Shown: piece by piece, positions 24,336 to 31,748 of the stretch
How the letters are laid out: each line of letters opens with the position of its first letter
How positions within the stretch are numbered: the stretch's first letter is position 1
Source of the DNA: Parafrigoribacterium_A soli
GTDB lineage: Bacteria; Actinomycetota; Actinomycetes; Actinomycetales; Microbacteriaceae
DNA: 64,000 nt
Assembly: GCF_040227235.1 (NCBI RefSeq)
Contig: NZ_JBELNZ010000001.1
Location: 620,001 to 684,000, forward strand
Reading direction: 5' to 3'
Program-made: the position numbers and the translations under genes
The notes under the pieces: model-generated
What the model was told of the DNA's origin: nothing
The model's database searches: none
The model's input: the letters and a program-made list of their open reading frames with translations, nothing else

Positions 24336-24935
24336 TCACAACTCGTCGTCAGCGAGCTCGTTCGCGCGGCTCACCGGCACACCCAGGGTCAGAAGGCTGG
24401 TGACGCTGGCGGCACGAGCATCGAGGTTCCCGCCAGCGCGATCGACGTCGGCGATCGTGAAGACCGCCGCGTAGGCAATCTGGCTGAGAATGAGCGCGGG
24501 GAGATGGTGCCCGAACACTCCCCCACCCTGGCCGCGACGCACGAGGTCGGCGAGGATGCGGTCGACCGAGCCCAGCAGCGCGTGGATCTCGTCGCCCTGT
24601 TCGCCGCGGCGCAGCGCGAGCAGCACCCGGTACCGGTGCGCGAGTGGCCACAGGCGTGCGACGAAGAGCGCCCAAACCTCATCGGCCGGCAGGCCGCCCG
24701 AGTCGACCTCCGCGAGAACATCCGTGATCTCTTCGACCGCGCGCTCGGCGAGGGTGTGAATCAGGTCGCTCCGCGTCGGGAAATACCCGTACACCGTGCG
24801 GCGCACGACCCCCGCGGCGGTTGCGATGTCACCCATGCCCGCATCGGGGTTCCGGCCCAGCACGTCTCGAGCGACGTCGAGAATGCGGTTCCGTGTCTCA
24901 TCCATGGCGCGCGCCCGGGCGGAATCTGGCTTCAT
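24336..24935 (-). CDS. TetR/AcrR-family regulator of the epoxide hydrolase gene
   Basis: A 199-aa repressor with RNRILDVARDVLGRNPDAGMGDIATAAGVVRRTVYGYFPTRSDLI as DNA-binding domain. It is divergent from an epoxide hydrolase gene, with two matching inverted repeats in the 110-bp gap, one over the likely promoter -35. Start at 24935 is the first available ATG; an internal ATG (MDETRNRIL) 10 codons later is also possible. Confidence 0.92.
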   Translation of the reverse strand: MKPDSARARAMDETRNRILDVARDVLGRNPDAGMGDIATAAGVVRRTVYGYFPTRSDLIHTLAERAVEEITDVLAEVDSGGLPADEVWALFVARLWPLAHRYRVLLALRRGEQGDEIHALLGSVDRILADLVRRGQGGGVFGHHLPALILSQIAYAAVFTIADVDRAGGNLDARAASVTSLLTLGVPVSRANELADDEL

Positions 24936-24945
24936 GTCTCAATGA

Positions 24946-24963
24946 TTGCACACGCCTGTGCAA
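24946..24963. promoter_or_regulatory. TetR operator site 1
   Basis: TTGCACA-CGCC-TGTGCAA, a perfect inverted repeat. Its left arm is also the probable -35 of the epoxide hydrolase promoter. Confidence 0.75.
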
Positions 24964-24974
24964 CGGAGTACTGT
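24946..24974 (+). promoter_or_regulatory. Promoter of the epoxide hydrolase gene
   Basis: TTGCAC (24946-24951), a 17-bp spacer, TACTGT (24969-24974). The -35 is inside operator site 1, which explains repression. Confidence 0.5.
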
Positions 24975-24985
24975 GGCACGCGTGC

Positions 24986-25003
24986 ATGCACACCAGTGTG
25001 CAA
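24986..25003. promoter_or_regulatory. TetR operator site 2
   Basis: ATGCACA-CCAG-TGTGCAA, the same consensus as site 1 with one mismatch, centred exactly 40 bp downstream, about four helical turns. A further TTGCAC at 25013 may be a half-site. Confidence 0.7.
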
Positions 25004-25045
25004 CGAAAAGCGTTGCACCAGCATCACACAGAGGAGCACACGATC

Positions 25046-26194
25046 ATGACACCATCGACACAGATTCGGCCGTTCGTCGCGGCGGTTTCTGATGCGGACA
25101 TCCAGGATCTGAAGGACCGCCTCGCACGCACCCGGTGGCCCGACCCGCAGACCGTCGGCGACTGGTCGCAGGGCGTGCGCCTGGAGAACGCGAAGACGCT
25201 CGTCGAGCACTGGCGCGATGACTACGACTGGCGGCGGTTCGAGTTGAAACTGAACAGCTACCCGCAGTACCTGACCGAGATCGACGGCCTCGACATCCAC
25301 TTCATTCACGTGAAGTCCCCCAACCCGGATGCGATGCCGCTGATTCTGACGCACGGCTGGCCGAGTTCGATCATCGACTTCCTGAAGCTCATCGGGCCGC
25401 TCACCGATCCCGTCGCGCACGGCGGGAAGATCGAGGACTCCTTCGACGTGGTCATCCCCTCGCTGCCCGGGTTCGGATTCTCCGGCAAGCCAACACGCAC
25501 GGGATGGAACGTCGACCGCATCGCCGCGGCCTGGGTGGAGCTGATGCGCCGCCTCGGCTACACCAGGTGGGCCGCGCAGGGAGGCGACTGGGGCTCGGTC
25601 GTGACGACCACGCTGGGGGCGATGCGTCCGGAGGGGCTGATCGGCATCCACCTGAACACGCCCTACGCGTTCCCCGCGGTCATCCTGGAGACGTTATCGC
25701 CAGAGGAGCAGCACGCCGTCGACACGCTCGCGCTGTATGGCGGCCCTCTCGGCGGATCGAATCACCTGCAGGGCACCAAGCCTCAGACGCCGGGCTTCGC
25801 CCTCGCGGACTCGCCCGCGGGACAGGCAGCGTGGATCTACGAGAAGTTCCAGTCGAAGACCGACAACCAGGGGCTGGCCGAGGATGCGATCGCTCTCGAC
25901 GACATCCTCGACACGATCTCGCTGTACTGGTTCACCAACACGGCCGCATCCTCCGCCCGCATTTACTGGGAGAACCGCGCCGCCACGATGGCCGGCCCGA
26001 AGCTGATGCTGCCGGTGGCGGTGACCGTGTTCCCGCGCGACATCCCCCTGCTCCCCCGCACCTGGATCGAAGACACCTACTCCGACCTCATCCACTACGG
26101 CGAGGCGAGCAAGGGCGGCCACTTCGCCGCCCTCGAGCAGCCCGAGGTGCTGGCGGATGAGATTCGAGCGGGGCTGCACGGCCTGCGCTCGTGA
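25046..26194 (+). CDS. Epoxide hydrolase (EHN-domain alpha/beta hydrolase)
   Basis: A 382-aa enzyme that would hydrolyse epoxides to diols. The N-terminal EHN domain (IRPFVAAVSDADIQDLKDRLARTRWPDPQ, WRRFELKLNSYPQY) precedes the hydrolase core: HGWPSS (103-108, oxyanion hole), nucleophile Asp181 in QGGDWGSVV, and the general-base His359 in KGGHFAALEQPE. The cap has YWFTNTAASSARIYWEN with a candidate proton-donor Tyr. ATG 25046 follows GAGGAG. Expression is probably released by the ligand of the divergent TetR. Confidence 0.93.
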   Translation: MTPSTQIRPFVAAVSDADIQDLKDRLARTRWPDPQTVGDWSQGVRLENAKTLVEHWRDDYDWRRFELKLNSYPQYLTEIDGLDIHFIHVKSPNPDAMPLILTHGWPSSIIDFLKLIGPLTDPVAHGGKIEDSFDVVIPSLPGFGFSGKPTRTGWNVDRIAAAWVELMRRLGYTRWAAQGGDWGSVVTTTLGAMRPEGLIGIHLNTPYAFPAVILETLSPEEQHAVDTLALYGGPLGGSNHLQGTKPQTPGFALADSPAGQAAWIYEKFQSKTDNQGLAEDAIALDDILDTISLYWFTNTAASSARIYWENRAATMAGPKLMLPVAVTVFPRDIPLLPRTWIEDTYSDLIHYGEASKGGHFAALEQPEVLADEIRAGLHGLRS

Positions 26195-26208
26195 GGTTGA
26201 CCTGCCCG

Positions 26209-26298
26209 AACGTAGTCTTCGCCGAGGTGGCGCTGCCCTCGGTAACCTTCGCGATCGCGGGCACCGCCACGGTCGGTCTGTTCGGGCCGGGCGCCGCG
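26209..26298 (+). pseudogene. Decayed internal fragment of a VOC-family gene
   Basis: About 90 bp translating to VVFAEVALPSVTFAIAGTAT and onward through VGLFGPGAA, which aligns with the middle of the intact VOC gene (22033-22122) with several substitutions. There is no start, no N-terminal part and no second half. It begins 15 bp after the epoxide hydrolase stop. More diverged than the copy at 26653, so it is an older remnant. Confidence 0.8.
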
Positions 26299-26318
26299 AC
26301 AGTTCGAAGGTCCGTCCG

Positions 26319-26630
26319 CTAGCGCGTCACGCGCTTCACGATAATAGGCACCGCGTGTCTCACGAACCAGTCAGGTCCGAGCTGTTTGAGCATCTCCGCG
26401 ACTTCGATTTCGCCGAGGGCACCGACGTACCAAGACCACGCGTCGTCGTGCAGCCGCACGCCGGCTCGCGTTTTTAAGGACGGATCGCGCGCCTCGGCTT
26501 CCGCCTGCACCTCAAGACACTTTGCCGCCACCGCGTAACCTGCGGCACGCGATGAAAGCGCCTGGATGCCGGCAAAGTCGAGTCGTGCCGCCACGTCGTC
26601 CGCCAACCCAATGTGCACCCCCGCCTTCAA
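26319..26630 (-). pseudogene. Truncated N-terminal part of a NERD-type nuclease-related protein
   Basis: A 103-aa open frame. Residues 66-98 (SWYVGALGEIEVAEMLKQLG, then PDWFVRHAVPI) match the start of the nuclease-related (NERD) domain, where GAxGE is followed by a strand with HxxP. Actinobacterial NERD proteins continue for another 100 residues or more with the catalytic Asp and ExK; here the frame stops after VKRVTR. The 5' end overlaps the start region of the partial VOC copy. I treat it as a remnant; a short standalone function is possible but not supported. Confidence 0.6.
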
Positions 26631-26652
26631 CGCTATCGAGGGGAGGGCGCGG

Positions 26653-27036
26653 ATGCTGACTCCAGTACGGGGTGGCCACGGCCTCAGCCGCTTCTACGAA
26701 CGCCTCACAGGGGTGCAGGCCGCCTGGTCGAACGACGTGTTCGCCGAGGTGACCCTGCCGTCGTTCACCCTCGCCATCGCGGGCACCGCCACGGTCGGCC
26801 TGTTCGGTCCGGGCGCCGCGCACACCGCCGACAACCACTCCGCCATCATCGAGCTTCTGGTGGATGACGTGGACGCCGAGTACGAAAGGCTCAGCCCCTG
26901 GGTCGCGGACTTCGTCAACTCCCCCACCACCATGTCGTGGGGAAACCGCTCGCTGCTCCTCCGCGACCCCGACGGCAACCTGATCAACCTCTTCACCCCG
27001 GTGACGGAGCAGGCGATCGCGAAGTTCCTCGGATAG
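26653..27036 (+). pseudogene. VOC-family gene copy lacking its first strand
   Basis: The 346 bp from 26691 to 27036 match 21993-22338 of the intact VOC gene almost base for base, including the stop, with a handful of substitutions (for example IIELLVDD for IIEFLVDD). The first 18 codons of the parent are replaced by unrelated sequence (MLTPVRGGHGLS from ATG 26653). Loss of the first beta strand removes part of the metal-site module, so the product is unlikely to fold normally. If expressed from 26653 it would be 127 aa. Confidence 0.75.
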
Positions 27037-27159
27037 ACCGATGCGCAGAGCGGACGCGTGCCGCGAGTCTCGAGATGTTAGATAAGGAAGGCCACCAACC
27101 CGTCGCGCAATTGCCCCCTCGGTCGGTTTGATGTCCGCGGTGGCCATTAGCGTGGCTCT

Positions 27160-27801
27160 ATGTCTGACGTCACTGCCACAAACCGCGTGTCACCTTGGCC
27201 CCGGGTTGCCTCATTTTTCCTTTCGCCCGGTGCCGTGCTTACCGGCATTTGGGTCACGATCATCATCACGGCTTCCCAGCAATGGGCCCAAGCGTTGTTC
27301 TGGGCTGTGATTGCGCTCACTGCAACCCTCACATTCATTGCGCTTGCAGGAGCGAAGCCCCTCCGACCCGTAGGCGAACGAAGCCATCTCCTTCACAGGC
27401 TGTCGTGGCTAGGACGCTATGGCACGGCCGCTGCCGTGCTGTGTGCCTCAACGTTTTTCGGTGCGCTAGCTGGCTCCACTGCGGACCAGCCAGATGTTCA
27501 GTCGCTCGTGACCACGGCCAGTGGTGTCGTCGGGTTCGTAGCGGCCTGGGCAGCCCGAATCGGCGCCACAGTGTTTTTTGGTTGGCTAGTAGTTGACGTT
27601 ATTCGGATGGGAAAGTCACGACGCAAGAAAGGGCTGAGGCGAGCGATCCGGCGTGCCGCAGGACGAAGAATCGCCCAACTATCCAAGAATGGTGTCGTGA
27701 CAGGTTGGCTGCTCGCCCTTACGTCACCTGCGATGGTCGCTGTGTCTCTTGGTGCCGTGACGATCTACCTGATCATGTCTCTGCAGGATGTAGCACGGTG
27801 A
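27160..27801 (+). CDS. Multi-pass membrane protein, unknown function
   Basis: A 213-aa protein with about five hydrophobic segments (residues 15-37, 42-64, 87-106, 121-148 and 183-209) and a strongly basic cytosolic loop GKSRRKKGLRRAIRRAAGRR before the last one. No family is recognised. GC content is clearly lower than in the core genes. Its stop codon falls exactly where a copy of the VOC gene 3' tail begins (27796), so the gene sits between two copies of that tail and looks inserted. Confidence 0.65.
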   Translation: MSDVTATNRVSPWPRVASFFLSPGAVLTGIWVTIIITASQQWAQALFWAVIALTATLTFIALAGAKPLRPVGERSHLLHRLSWLGRYGTAAAVLCASTFFGALAGSTADQPDVQSLVTTASGVVGFVAAWAARIGATVFFGWLVVDVIRMGKSRRKKGLRRAIRRAAGRRIAQLSKNGVVTGWLLALTSPAMVAVSLGAVTIYLIMSLQDVAR

Positions 27802-27826
27802 CGGAGCAGGCGATAGCGAAGTTCCC
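27796..27826 (+). repeat. Copy of the VOC gene 3' tail
   Basis: CGGTGACGGAGCAGGCGATA and the following GCGAAGTTCC repeat the last codons of the VOC genes (22301-22331 and 26999-27029) with one or two changes. With the copy at 26999 it forms a direct repeat flanking the membrane protein gene. Confidence 0.85.
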
Positions 27827-27892
27827 GCGATGGAGCGGCCCAGGCCGAGGAACACTGCTCCGCGTGCGGTTCACGGCTCGGGCGACGAACGC

Positions 27893-28254
27893 TCAGGGAC
27901 GCAGTTGCTCCCGTTTCCATACGAGCCACTCGCGGGCGACTTGCGCCTCAAGATCCACATTGAAGCGCTGGGCGACCAAGAGCACCTGCGCCAGAACGTC
28001 GGACAACTCCGCGCGGAAGTCTTGTTCCAGTTGCGATTCACTTCGACCCTTGTCACGGGCTTGCCCGGACCTCGCGAGATAGGCCTGCGTCAGTTCACCG
28101 ACCTCCTCACCGAGCTTGAGCTTGAGCTGAGCATGAGCATGAGCATGAGCATGAGCATGAGCATGAACCAGTCATCGCTTCGAGTGATGCCGTGCCGCTC
28201 GGCATAAAGCAACGAAACCGCTTCAACGTCGTTCTGTAGCGCAGCGATATCCAT
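27893..28254 (-). pseudogene. MazG-like nucleotide pyrophosphohydrolase, frameshifted
   Basis: From ATG 28254 the minus strand reads MDIAALQNDVEAVSLLYAER, HGITRSDDWF, then a Met-Leu repeat. The correct frame resumes as LKLKLGEEVGELTQAYLARS and runs to RAELSDVLAQVLLVAQRFNV and a TGA at 27893. EEVGE and ELSD are the metal-binding ExxE and ExxD of all-alpha NTP pyrophosphohydrolases, which clear aberrant nucleotides. The two parts are joined if one base is restored near 28128, where CTCAAG units become CTCAG. As written the first frame stops 24 codons after the Trp-Phe. The lesion lies beside a six-unit hexanucleotide repeat, which suggests slippage. Confidence 0.75.
28131..28166. repeat. Hexanucleotide tandem repeat (GCATGA)6
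   Basis: Six perfect GCATGA units followed on the minus-strand side by degenerate GAGCTT units. On the coding (minus) strand each unit encodes Met-Leu. A six-base unit keeps frame, so repeat-number change alone alters helix length, not frame. Confidence 0.95.
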
Positions 28255-28375
28255 GCCTCACATCCTCACATCGACCCCCGACTCGATCACTTCACCACAA
28301 CTGTGATTCGTTGGCGTGGCGAGCCCTCGAGATAGAGCCATCTGCTCTGTCCTCGGCCACCTCTACTCTGGGCGT

Positions 28376-28666
28376 ATGGAGCACGAAAGAGACATTCACG
28401 GAATCGTGGAGTTCCTCGCGCGATGGGCACGGGGCTATGACAACAAGTTGAAGTGGAACGAACAGGGGAAGTTCAGAGCCGATCTCAACAATTTCAATCG
28501 ATGGCGGGACGCGCCTCCGGGCCGTCTCAATTTGTTCTGCAGAGAAGCGGGTATGAGCGAGACCGACTCGAGCATGCTGGCGAGCTGGCTGAAGGAGTCA
28601 AAGGCGGGCAAGCGTTTGCGTCCCCGGAGCTATCGCACCCACAAGTTTCAAATCCGGTCGGCATAG
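28376..28666 (+). CDS. 96-aa protein, unknown function, partner of the downstream nuclease-like gene
   Basis: A small charged protein (MEHERDIHGIVEFLARWARG, NEQGKFRADLNNFNRWRDAP, ASWLKESKAGKRLRPRSYRT) with predicted helices and a basic C-terminus. No family is recognised. I start it at ATG 28376; an in-frame ATG at 28316 is possible but less convincing. Three bases separate its stop from the GTG of the next gene, so the two form a unit. It could be an antitoxin, an adaptor or a regulator; nothing in the sequence decides. Confidence 0.6.
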   Translation: MEHERDIHGIVEFLARWARGYDNKLKWNEQGKFRADLNNFNRWRDAPPGRLNLFCREAGMSETDSSMLASWLKESKAGKRLRPRSYRTHKFQIRSA

Positions 28667-28669
28667 AAC

Positions 28670-30925
28670 GTGCGATTCCTTCGGCGTATGGCGCTTCCGG
28701 CAGCGTGGATCGCGTTCGTTGTACAGCGATGGCTCCTTTGGCGGATTCGGCGTGCTGTGCGAGGGATCGATGGGTTCGATGTGATCGCCAACTTGGCGCT
28801 TTCGGTCGCGCCTCTCACATCTGAACCGGGCGACGGTTCGGACGGAACTCGGCTGCTCAGTCTCCCGGAACTTACCGCTCTGCTGTTCGCCGAAAATGGC
28901 TGCGGGGGCGAAGGCCGACGCGCGGACGGCGGCGTGCTCGAGCGCGTTGATTTGCTGGTCACTCGGCTACTCCACGTCAGCAGCTTTCGAGAGAATGCGC
29001 GTCTGGTGGGTACGAAGTCGAGCTATGGTGTCGCACGCTCGGTGGTCCCAAGACTGACAGCGGCGGCAGAGACGCGAGAACTGTACCTAAGGCTCCCAAG
29101 GTTTCATCAAAAGGAACGTGAATTGCTAGGCCAGCTCTTCACCCCTGAGATTCAGTCCACCCTGACCGAACGACTCGGGTTCGGTCCATCCTCAATATTC
29201 ATGCTCTTTGATACGTACAACTCGCGCCTTCCCCAGCTCCTAGCCGATCTCATGCGGGAGGCCGAAGAGGAGTTGCGGAAGCAGACCGAGAGCTCAGCTG
29301 AACTACGCGCCCAACTTGACTCTCGCCCTGAGGATCCGGACGAACTCCGCCAGAGGATCGTGGGCAATCTAGCTTTCGACCGGCTGAGAAGCGCCGCTGG
29401 ACTGACCCTTGACGACGTCGTAAATGATACGGGACTGAATGCGTCAGAGGTGCATTTGCTCTTAGCACGAATGAGCATAGAACTCGACGGGCCCAACCAA
29501 GGAGTCGTCAGCGCGTTCCTCAGAGGGGACAACGTGATGCGGACGCGACCCTTCGTCTCGAGAACTCGGGCGACCGGCGAACGAGAGTGGCTCCTCGTCC
29601 AACCCACTTCGCTGATCTTCGGTATGAGAGAATTGCTCGAAGAAGCACTCATGGTCCCGATGGACCAGGCGTATATCAAGCATCGTGGCGCCCTGCTCGA
29701 GAGCCGGGGCATGAAGGCGCTTGTCGCGGCGCTCCATCCAGATGTCGCGTTGGGAAGTGTTGAGTACACGGTGCCGGGTCTTGGACGGTTCGAAACGGAC
29801 GGGCTCCTCGTTCTCGGGCACGTAGCCATCGTGCTGGAGGCAAAGAGCAACCGGCTAACCCAGGTTGCGCGGACGGGTGCAGCGCAACGACTTTGGCTTG
29901 AACTTGGCCCGATTATCACCAAGGCCGCGGATCAGGCAGAGCGCCTACGAGGCGTCCTGCAGTCAAGCGACACCCTCCGTATCCGATCAGCGAACGACCT
30001 CCTTCACGCCGGAGCGGTGGAGAGGAACTCCGACCTAAACATCAAGGAAGTGACTGAGATATTCACCATCGCGCTTTCGCTCGAAGACCTAAACTACGTC
30101 GCGACGGTCACCGCTGACTTGGTAGAGAGCGGTCTCATTGATGAAGGCGTGCCCTCACCGTGGGTCGTGAACCTTCATGACCTGGAGGTGGCCGCGAGCT
30201 TGTTCGCTCATCCGGCGATCTTTATACAGTTCTTGGGGTTGCGCCGCGACGTAGCGGCGGATGGCCGAGTTGTCGCGGTCGATGAACTCGACTACGTGAT
30301 GCTGTACCTTTCAGGCCGACTCACGGAGATCGTTGCGAGCGGCGCACCCACGATGGTGACGAGCCTCACCGATGAGCTTGACGCGTGGATCTTCTATGAG
30401 GCCGGCCTTCGAGAGACTCCAGCCTCGAAGCCGGCGCTTCCTATAGACAGGGACACGAGTGAGATGCTTCAAGCTCTCGAGACGCATCGCCCTGTGGGCT
30501 GGTTGGGAGCATCGATCGCCTTGCTCAGCGCACAGCCAGACAGGCGCGCTGACATTGCGCGCGAACCAATGAGATTGCGAGATCTGTCCGCTAGGGACCG
30601 GAAACCTCATTCGATGTATCTGGAAACACCTGAGCTTGCAACTCGATCCACCATCTTCGTCATTTTGAGCTTCCCGCTAGGGACACGCAAGGCCGAGATC
30701 GAACGGCAGCTGATTGGTTACGGGAAGCTGCGAGCTTATGCTTCGATGGCGGATTGTGCCTACTGCTTCGCTGCGTGGGTCGGGAGTCGAGAGCGCTTTG
30801 ACGCGTTCTTGGCCCTCGAAGAGACCTGGGCGAGGAATGACGATCTGGAAACCAGAATCTCCGATTCCGGCATTGCCGACGGCCTCAAAGGTCCACGGCC
30901 AGATTCTCGAGCGGATGGAGGCTAG
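28670..30925 (+). CDS. 751-aa protein with PD-(D/E)XK nuclease-like core, unknown function
   Basis: The centre has the restriction-endonuclease-fold signature: Glu344 (GALLESRG helix), Asp377 (RFETDGLLVLG strand) and Glu390-x-Lys392 (VAIVLEAKS strand), followed by a helix rich in Arg and Gln. The N-terminal 330 residues are mostly helical with a possible winged-helix stretch (LTLDDVVNDTGLNASEVHLL) and the C-terminal 330 residues show no family I know. The start is GTG 28670; ATG 28688 is an alternative. GC content and codon use are lower in GC than the flanking core genes. The all-in-one architecture beside a small gene in an accessory patch is compatible with anti-phage defence, but that is inference. 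Confidence 0.75.
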   Translation: MRFLRRMALPAAWIAFVVQRWLLWRIRRAVRGIDGFDVIANLALSVAPLTSEPGDGSDGTRLLSLPELTALLFAENGCGGEGRRADGGVLERVDLLVTRLLHVSSFRENARLVGTKSSYGVARSVVPRLTAAAETRELYLRLPRFHQKERELLGQLFTPEIQSTLTERLGFGPSSIFMLFDTYNSRLPQLLADLMREAEEELRKQTESSAELRAQLDSRPEDPDELRQRIVGNLAFDRLRSAAGLTLDDVVNDTGLNASEVHLLLARMSIELDGPNQGVVSAFLRGDNVMRTRPFVSRTRATGEREWLLVQPTSLIFGMRELLEEALMVPMDQAYIKHRGALLESRGMKALVAALHPDVALGSVEYTVPGLGRFETDGLLVLGHVAIVLEAKSNRLTQVARTGAAQRLWLELGPIITKAADQAERLRGVLQSSDTLRIRSANDLLHAGAVERNSDLNIKEVTEIFTIALSLEDLNYVATVTADLVESGLIDEGVPSPWVVNLHDLEVAASLFAHPAIFIQFLGLRRDVAADGRVVAVDELDYVMLYLSGRLTEIVASGAPTMVTSLTDELDAWIFYEAGLRETPASKPALPIDRDTSEMLQALETHRPVGWLGASIALLSAQPDRRADIAREPMRLRDLSARDRKPHSMYLETPELATRSTIFVILSFPLGTRKAEIERQLIGYGKLRAYASMADCAYCFAAWVGSRERFDAFLALEETWARNDDLETRISDSGIADGLKGPRPDSRADGG

Positions 30926-31551
30926 GACGGACGTCGGCGACCATGCCGAACACTGTTGCCGGCAAAGCAGCGCACCCGGCTCCGCAGGTCCAGGCGTGCA
31001 CTAGGCGATTCAGCTTAGGCGCCGACCCAGGAATGGTTGGCAGCCTTCTCCTGTGTCATTGAGCGCCTCTCGTCAAGGAACGGCGGACTGCTATCCAGTC
31101 GGCGTTCCCGTCTACGAAAGGATGCTGCTTCCCGTTGGACATCTCCCGGAGCTTGTCCCGCGACAGCGAAGAAGGAACCGGAATGGTCATCGAGCTCTTC
31201 GAGCCTCGACTGGTCAAGCAGCGCCGCGAGCTCGTCCTTATTTATCACGATCGTCGGTGATCCCCGTCCTGTGTTCAGTCATACACCGCCACCGTCCTTT
31301 GGAGAGTTCGTCGGGCTCGTTGAGGGGCACCCCGCCGCGATCGTCGGTCACGAACGACGCGAGTCCGCAGTCGTCACGATGCGGGCGCACACCCAAGCAG
31401 GCGCGCCAGCCGTTGCCGCTTCGCGGATGAAGTGGTCGTCCGTGCGACATGCCGTGCAGATGCGGGTATCGCGGAGCGCACCCCGCTCACCCGAGCTCAG
31501 TGACATATCTCGCGACTCATCTGAGACACATGTCCCGACTTATCACAAAAG
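30926..31551. other. 626-bp stretch without a convincing gene
   Basis: Open frames here are short and disagree with each other. On the minus strand a frame near 31015-31248 starts MINKDELAALLDQSR but lacks homology I recognise, and another near 31350-31480 contains RICTACRTDDHFIREAA with a CxxC pair, like the end of a zinc-ribbon protein. Both look like remnants between the accessory patch and the tRNA gene. Confidence 0.5.
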
Positions 31552-31623
31552 TGCCCCTGGAGGGACTCGAACCCCCAACCGTTTCCTTAGGACGGAACTG
31601 CTCTTCCATTGAGCTACAGAGGC
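31552..31623 (-). tRNA. tRNA-Arg (anticodon CCT)
   Basis: A complete 72-nt cloverleaf on the minus strand: acceptor GCCTCTG with CAGGGGC, D arm GCTC/GAGC, anticodon arm GTTCC-GTCCTAA-GGAAA with anticodon CCT (reads AGG), T arm GGGGG-TTCGAGT-CCCTC, discriminator A, no encoded CCA. The 27-43 position is a G-A mismatch and 4-69 is a T-G wobble, both unusual but tolerable. Its 3' end faces the accessory patch, the usual side for an attachment site. Confidence 0.93.
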
Positions 31624-31673
31624 TGGCTTTGAAAGTCTAGCGGGAGGGGGTGAGAGAGGTTGGGCGTTGGTGA

Positions 31674-31722
31674 GGTCTCGACAAGCTCGACCTGCGGGAG
31701 GGAGGTCTCGACAAACTCGACC
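31674..31722. repeat. Two units of the GGTCTCGACAAGCTCGACC intergenic repeat
   Basis: GGTCTCGACAAGCTCGACC at 31674-31692 and GGTCTCGACAAACTCGACC at 31704-31722, each followed by TGCGG. Each unit contains the partial palindrome TCGACAAGCTCGA. Confidence 0.9.
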
Positions 31723-31748
31723 TGCGGAAGCTTGACCGGCGGGAGGGA

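Noticed and set aside
27871..28056. 61-codon minus-strand frame starting MTRVEVNRNWN
   Set aside because: Wrong frame of the MazG-like gene; the correct frame has the EEVGE motif.
28131..28166. (GCATGA)6 as a CRISPR array
   Set aside because: The unit is 6 bp with no spacers; it is a microsatellite inside a reading frame.
31015..31248. 77-codon minus-strand frame MINKDELAALLDQSR... as a gene
   Set aside because: No family pattern, no clear ribosome site, overlapped by equally good frames.
31552..31623. Direct-repeat att site formed from the tRNA 3' end
   Set aside because: I looked left of the gene for a second copy of its 3' end and saw none; left as a possibility only.
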